From NCBI GenBank assembly GCA_028551475.1, contig CM052355.1, forward strand, positions 13,351,543 to 13,415,542: 64,000 nucleotides of DNA, given 5' to 3'. The notes beneath the pieces were generated by a model, which ran no database searches, had not been told where the DNA came from, and worked only from the letters and a program-made list of their open reading frames with translations. This stretch comes from Casuarina equisetifolia (Eukaryota; Streptophyta; Magnoliopsida; Fagales; Casuarinaceae). Below, piece after piece: positions 60,075 through 64,000 of this stretch. Numbering within the stretch: the first letter of the stretch is position 1; each line of letters starts with the position of its first letter. Position numbers and translations under genes: made by a program.

Positions 60075-60870
60075 TACGACTTCATCTCCTTAACGAAACT
60101 CGCACGCAGGGGCATTCGCGACAGCCACGCTAACAACCCGTCATTTCCTTCTCTCTCCTCACTTTTTTTTTTCTCTCTCTCTCTCCTTTGGAACTGTTTG
60201 AAAGCGAAAATTGAAGTTTCGCCTCTTGTCCTTGTCACGCCCTTGCTTTCCGTCTTTCTTCGCCGTGTTTTCCATCAGTTAGGAAATTCTGCTCTTTCAA
60301 TTTTTCGGTTGTTGGATGTTCTTGTTTTGCGGGAATATTTGTACTCTAGCTTAATTTTAATCCGACATTTTTGATCCATTTTGGAATCTACGTCTTCTGG
60401 TTTCGTCTCTTGGAAGGATTTGGGCGGATCTAGTTCAACTGTTGTGAGAGCTTGTGGTTTTCCGAGATCTATATGATTGAAGTTCTTCTATAAATTTGAT
60501 GTGATTTATTATGTAATAAAGCTTGAATAGCTGGTGTCTTTCCTCCCTCCTCAATTCATTTTTGTTTCCTTCGCTTCTTCTAGTTGACACCTCGGATTTA
60601 CTTGGATATTATGGTGATTTGGTGGTTCTGTAAATTCAAGCAAGAGGGCTTTCTTTGTCTTTCCAAACTTTTTACTAACTCTTCTGGCATAAAAGGATCA
60701 AAATATAATGACTAGAAGTGCAAGCCAGTTTACCTTAGAATTTACTGCAACTTGCCATTTGATATCGTTCTAGCAGTAGGAGATTTGGGGTCTATATATC
60801 TCTTTTAAGCAGTCTCTAAGAAACCCGATTATAATTTTGCTGCGCAGTTCGACTTTTCTTTTACTTTCCT

Positions 60871-60913
60871 CCCCCCCCCCCCCCTTTTTTTTTACTCTCT
60901 CTCTCTCTCTCTA
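60871..60913. repeat. C14-T9 run and CT microsatellite in the leader
   Basis: Fourteen C (60871-60884), nine T (60885-60893), then (CT)n to 60913. Pyrimidine runs like this are common in plant leaders. Exact run length is prone to sequencing error. Confidence 0.85.
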
Positions 60914-61147
60914 TCTTCAAGGCTTGTATATTTCAAATCTCCATTGCATTTAATTTCTCTATTTCCTTCCTTGGCCACTATGTTCGAGTCTTAAATTGGG
61001 CTTCAACTTCTTTCTGGTACATTTTTAGGCATAAGTCTTTGCTAGTGCGGAGGGGAGAATGGATTTCATTTGTAAACGATATAGTCACTGATTTTCCAAT
61101 AGGAAGTTCCTCTAGTGCATCTGAAAGAAACTTTTGTAGATTGTATC

Positions 61148-63593
61148 ATGGCTAGTTCAACTGAACCATCATCATCTTTGAGCTTTACATCGTCTTCCCA
61201 TTTATCAAATGGCTCTATTACCTATGCTAAACCATCCTCCTCTGGCCCTGAACCGGGTCCTAGCCTTGAAGAAGTTCTCAGTTTAAGCAAGCTCAGCTCT
61301 AATTTGGAGCAATTATTGGTTGATCCAAGTAATGGTTATAGTGACGCGCATATCATCGTTGAGGGAATTCCAGTTGGTGTCAACCGATGTATCTTGGCTG
61401 CCAGAAGCAGGTTTTTCCATGAACTGTTTCAGAGAGAGAAGGGATCTGCTGAGAACCAAGGAAAGCCGAAGTATTCAATAACTGATCTGTTGCCTTATGG
61501 CAAAGTTGGATACGAAGCATTTCTAGTTTTCTTGAGCTATTTGTATACAGCAAAGCTAAAGACTTTTCCGCCGGAGGTGTCAACTTGCGTTGACAATGTT
61601 TGTGAACATGATGCCTGCAGTCCTGCTATTAGTTTCACGGTGGAATTGATGTACGCCTCTTTCGTATTTAAGATACAAGAGCTTGTTTCACTTCTGCAGG
61701 TCAGTATTTTTTACATGCTAATTTTGAGTTCATGGATTAACCAGACTATGCAGCTGATCATGTAAAGGAGTTAGAATAGTTTATTTTGATTGATCATATG
61801 CTTTGCTCTTAGTGAACCATTTGTGGACCAGTGGTTACTTGTGGTGGAGGTGAACTTCCCTGTTGTGCATTCAATATTTTCTTTTTGTTTGTGCATAACG
61901 CAGCACCTAGGGATTCTTGAAAGCACTGACTTTACCCTTCCACTGGTTCTGGCAAGGGGATAATAGAGGTGCTGTGTGAGCTTTTTGAAGCTCATTGTTT
62001 TAACTGGGAATTCATTGGGAGTTTCTTCTGGACTTTCTAGTGGATTCAAATGTGAATTCAACAACCAGCTTTTATAAAGTGAGATTGGAAAAGCTACCTG
62101 ATGTTTATGCTTTTGGTTATAGAATCTTGGGTGGAATCTTGAAACTTAGAAGCCCTAGATAAGACTTTATGCTCATTGCCTACATTCAGTGGGTGCTTGT
62201 TTCCAAAGTGATTCTCAACTTTTTCTTTATATGGTTGGACTATCAATCAATTATATTAAGAATATACATAATCATCCTGTTGAAATATTGATATTCAAAC
62301 CTGTACGTTTTAGTTCACATTCTTATATCTGATGTGGGTTAAGCCACGAAGATAAGCTTCAAAACTAAGAGAGTGGAGGAGTTCATGCACATATGTAATG
62401 TTACATTATTGTTGTGGGGGTAGCTTTCCTGGTTATGAGTTTATTATCCAAGTGAAATTGCATCTCGGTTGGAATATCTTTCTCCTCCCTTAGATGAATA
62501 AAAGTTGCTTATTTGTTTTTTGTTGTCAACCTTGTCATTTATCTCTTGGCCGTTTTACTTTAATTTATTTTTTTTTGTGTGTGTGTTGGGTTCGAGCAGG
62601 TTTCTGCAACCTAGTAACTGAAATACAACAATTTAAGACTACATGGATTTAGATGCGTCATTATGATGTTTTCATGTTCTTTACATTAATGTTGAGATGC
62701 TATTACAGTCAGCACATTGAATGAGATATAAAAGAAACCCATAGGTTTAGGCTACTGCTTTCCCATCTTTCAGTTTGCAATTTAGGCTTTTATCAAACTT
62801 CAGGAAGATCATTCTGAACAGATATCTACTTATTTGCAGCGGCGCTTTCTAAACTTTATTGGGAAGGCTGTTGTAGAAGATGTTATCCCAATCCTCGTGG
62901 CTGCTTTCCATTGTCAACTGAATCAGGTTGTTGCACAGTGTGTTGATAGAGTAGCACGATCAGACCTTGATGACATTACTCTTCGGAAAGAGCTGCCTCA
63001 AGAAATTGTTGAGAACATTAAATCACTTCGTCCCGAGTTCCTGCCCAATGATGAACATGATATAGAAGCTGTGGAGCAATTGCGTGAAAAGAGAATTGGG
63101 AGAATACACAAGGCACTAGATTCTGATGATGTTGAACTAGTGAAACTTCTTCTGACTGAGTCTGATATAACTTTAGATGAAGCAAAGGCTCTCCATTATT
63201 CTGTGGCCTACTGTGATCCTAAGGTTGTGACTGAGTTGCTTGGTTTGGGTTTGGCCAATGTCAATCTTCAAAATCATCGGGGTTACACAGTACTGCACAT
63301 AGCTGCAAGGCGTAAGGAGCCATCCATAATAGTTGCACTTCTGAACAAAGGAGCATCTGCATTAGAATTAACCTCAGATGGCCAGAGTGCTGTTAGTATT
63401 TGTCGAAGGTTGACAAGGCCAAAGGATTATCATGCCAAAACAGAGCAGGGGCAGGAAGCAAACAAAGACAGGTTATGCATTGATGTGCTAGAGAGAGAAA
63501 TGCGAAGGAATCCAATGCTTGGGGATGCATCTATTTCTTCCCAAACTGTTGCAGATGATCTGCACATGAAATTGTTATACCTGGAAAACAGAG
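61148..63593 (+). CDS. NPR3: NPR3/NPR4-type salicylic acid receptor, N-terminal part
   Basis: Two exons visible, 61148-61699 and 62840-63593. The gene continues past the window, since exon 2 ends in phase 1 at LLYLENR with donor GTATTA. The ATG gives MASSTEPSSSLSFTSSSHLS, the usual NPR3/4 start; the open frame upstream lacks ATG. Residues 60-180 form the BTB/POZ domain with the NPR zinc site Cys147-Cys152-His154-Cys157 (TCVDNVCEHDAC). Residues 185-255 resemble the BACK-like linker (RRFLNFIGKAVVEDVIPIL). Ankyrin repeats follow at about 275-375 (LDSDDVELVKLLLTESDITL, GYTVLHIAARRKEP). NPR3 and NPR4 bind salicylic acid and act with TGA factors as repressors of defence genes in Arabidopsis. The SA-binding C-terminal part is not in view. 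Confidence 0.93.
61700..62839 (+). other. Intron 1 of the NPR3-like gene
   Basis: 1140 bp. Donor CTGCAG/GTCAGT, acceptor TATTTGCAG/CGG. The split after the SLLQ residue, just before RRFLNF, is the place where NPR genes carry their first coding intron as I recall. No other feature inside. Confidence 0.85.
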
Positions 63594-64000
63594 GTATTAT
63601 TCTGCATATAGCAATCTTGGATTCTTCTTCCCATTCCTCAATTTCATTCCAAATTATATTTGAATCAATCTCCAGGAATCAGAATTTGGCTTCAAATTTT
63701 GTAGAAATTTTGAGGTTTTTGTTTTATATTGGCTGAAATAGATATAGGTTCCTGAAATATTATGGGAAGATAAATTTTGTCCCCTCAATTGTATTTGCTA
63801 ATTTCGTCAATTAATAACTCTATAACAATTCCTTCCATGAGATTGGGAATTTTGTCATCACTTTGTTTTCACCAACATGACATGATAATGGACTCCATTC
63901 CATGTCATTAAGTAATTAATAAAAAGAATATATGATCTTTCACCTTATCAAAAAAGAAAAGAAAAGAAAAGGTTCTTTCTCTGTGTTCCCTCTCTCACCT
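63594..64000 (+). other. Start of intron 2 of the NPR3-like gene
   Basis: Begins GTATTATTC. The next expected exon text (VALAQL-type) is not found before the window ends, so the intron runs out of the window. It includes a short AAAG run near 63950-63970. Confidence 0.7.

Larger units (their letters stand above)
59771..61147 (+). promoter_or_regulatory. Promoter and long leader of the NPR3-like gene
   Basis: GC content rises sharply from about 59880, as at plant gene starts. It contains the TGACG module (60008-60074), a CT-rich stretch typical of plant transcription starts (60145-60190), a TTGACA W-box-like site near 60583 and a homopolymer stretch at 60871-60913. The leader to the ATG at 61148 would be long (near 1 kb), so a leader intron is likely; CCAATAG/GAAG at 61096-61106 could be its acceptor. 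Short frames here (59776-60006, 59936-60133) are not called. Confidence 0.55.

Noticed and set aside
59776-60133. Two plus frames before the NPR3-like gene
   Set aside because: They lie in the promoter or leader, overlap in different frames and show no family features.
1-64000. tRNA, rRNA or other structural RNA genes
   Set aside because: No cloverleaf or rRNA text was recognised by eye; a covariance search could still find one.

Overview
This is nuclear DNA from a dicot plant. The spliced genes with GT-AG introns, plant-only families (NPR3/4-type BTB-ankyrin protein, LIN/CERBERUS-related ARM protein, plant SBT subtilases), AT-rich spacers and nested LTR retrotransposons all say so. A woody rosid such as grapevine is my best guess from the feel of the proteins and repeats, but nothing in the window proves it.

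Layout. 1-2870: an old, heavily decayed Ty3/Gypsy pol. About 2890-17440: a tandem array with a period near 220 bp. Each unit has the parts of a miniature LTR element (TRIM): a short LTR, a PBS for initiator Met tRNA, a tiny internal part and a purine tract. Three insertions cut the array: a young 7.2-kb Athila-like Ty3 element (3142-10338, equal-length LTRs, 5-bp target duplication), a 2.7-kb element holding a 544-bp unit in triplicate (11239-13974), and about 0.47 kb of unknown sequence (15831-16300). 18149-22074, minus strand: a seven-exon gene whose predicted 992-aa product has the N-terminal and ARM-like parts of LIN/CERBERUS but neither the U-box nor WD40. A four-copy 166-bp tandem repeat lies just beyond its 5' side.

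24385-45556: a subtilase tandem duplication. The first copy (25578-27851) is an intact intronless secreted subtilase. The second (43278-45556) is a pseudogene. About 1.2 kb of upstream sequence was copied with them. A 5'-truncated L1-type LINE (36341-40566) and a solo LTR (42371-43056) have since landed between them. 45600-56137: two decayed Copia elements, both on the minus strand. The second still has both LTRs (50386-50691 and 55835-56137).

59800-64000: promoter, long leader and first two coding exons of an NPR3/NPR4-type salicylic-acid receptor gene, which runs off the right edge. Its upstream region has four TGACG cores in 61 bp, arranged as a duplicated module, which fits control by the TGA bZIP factors that NPR proteins bind.

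The host genes show no operon-like link. NPR3-like and subtilase genes are both tied to defence in the literature, but their proximity here is probably chance. I found no wholly new system. The most unusual items are the tandem TRIM array with its nesting history, the LIN-like protein without its catalytic and WD40 parts, and the TGACG module.
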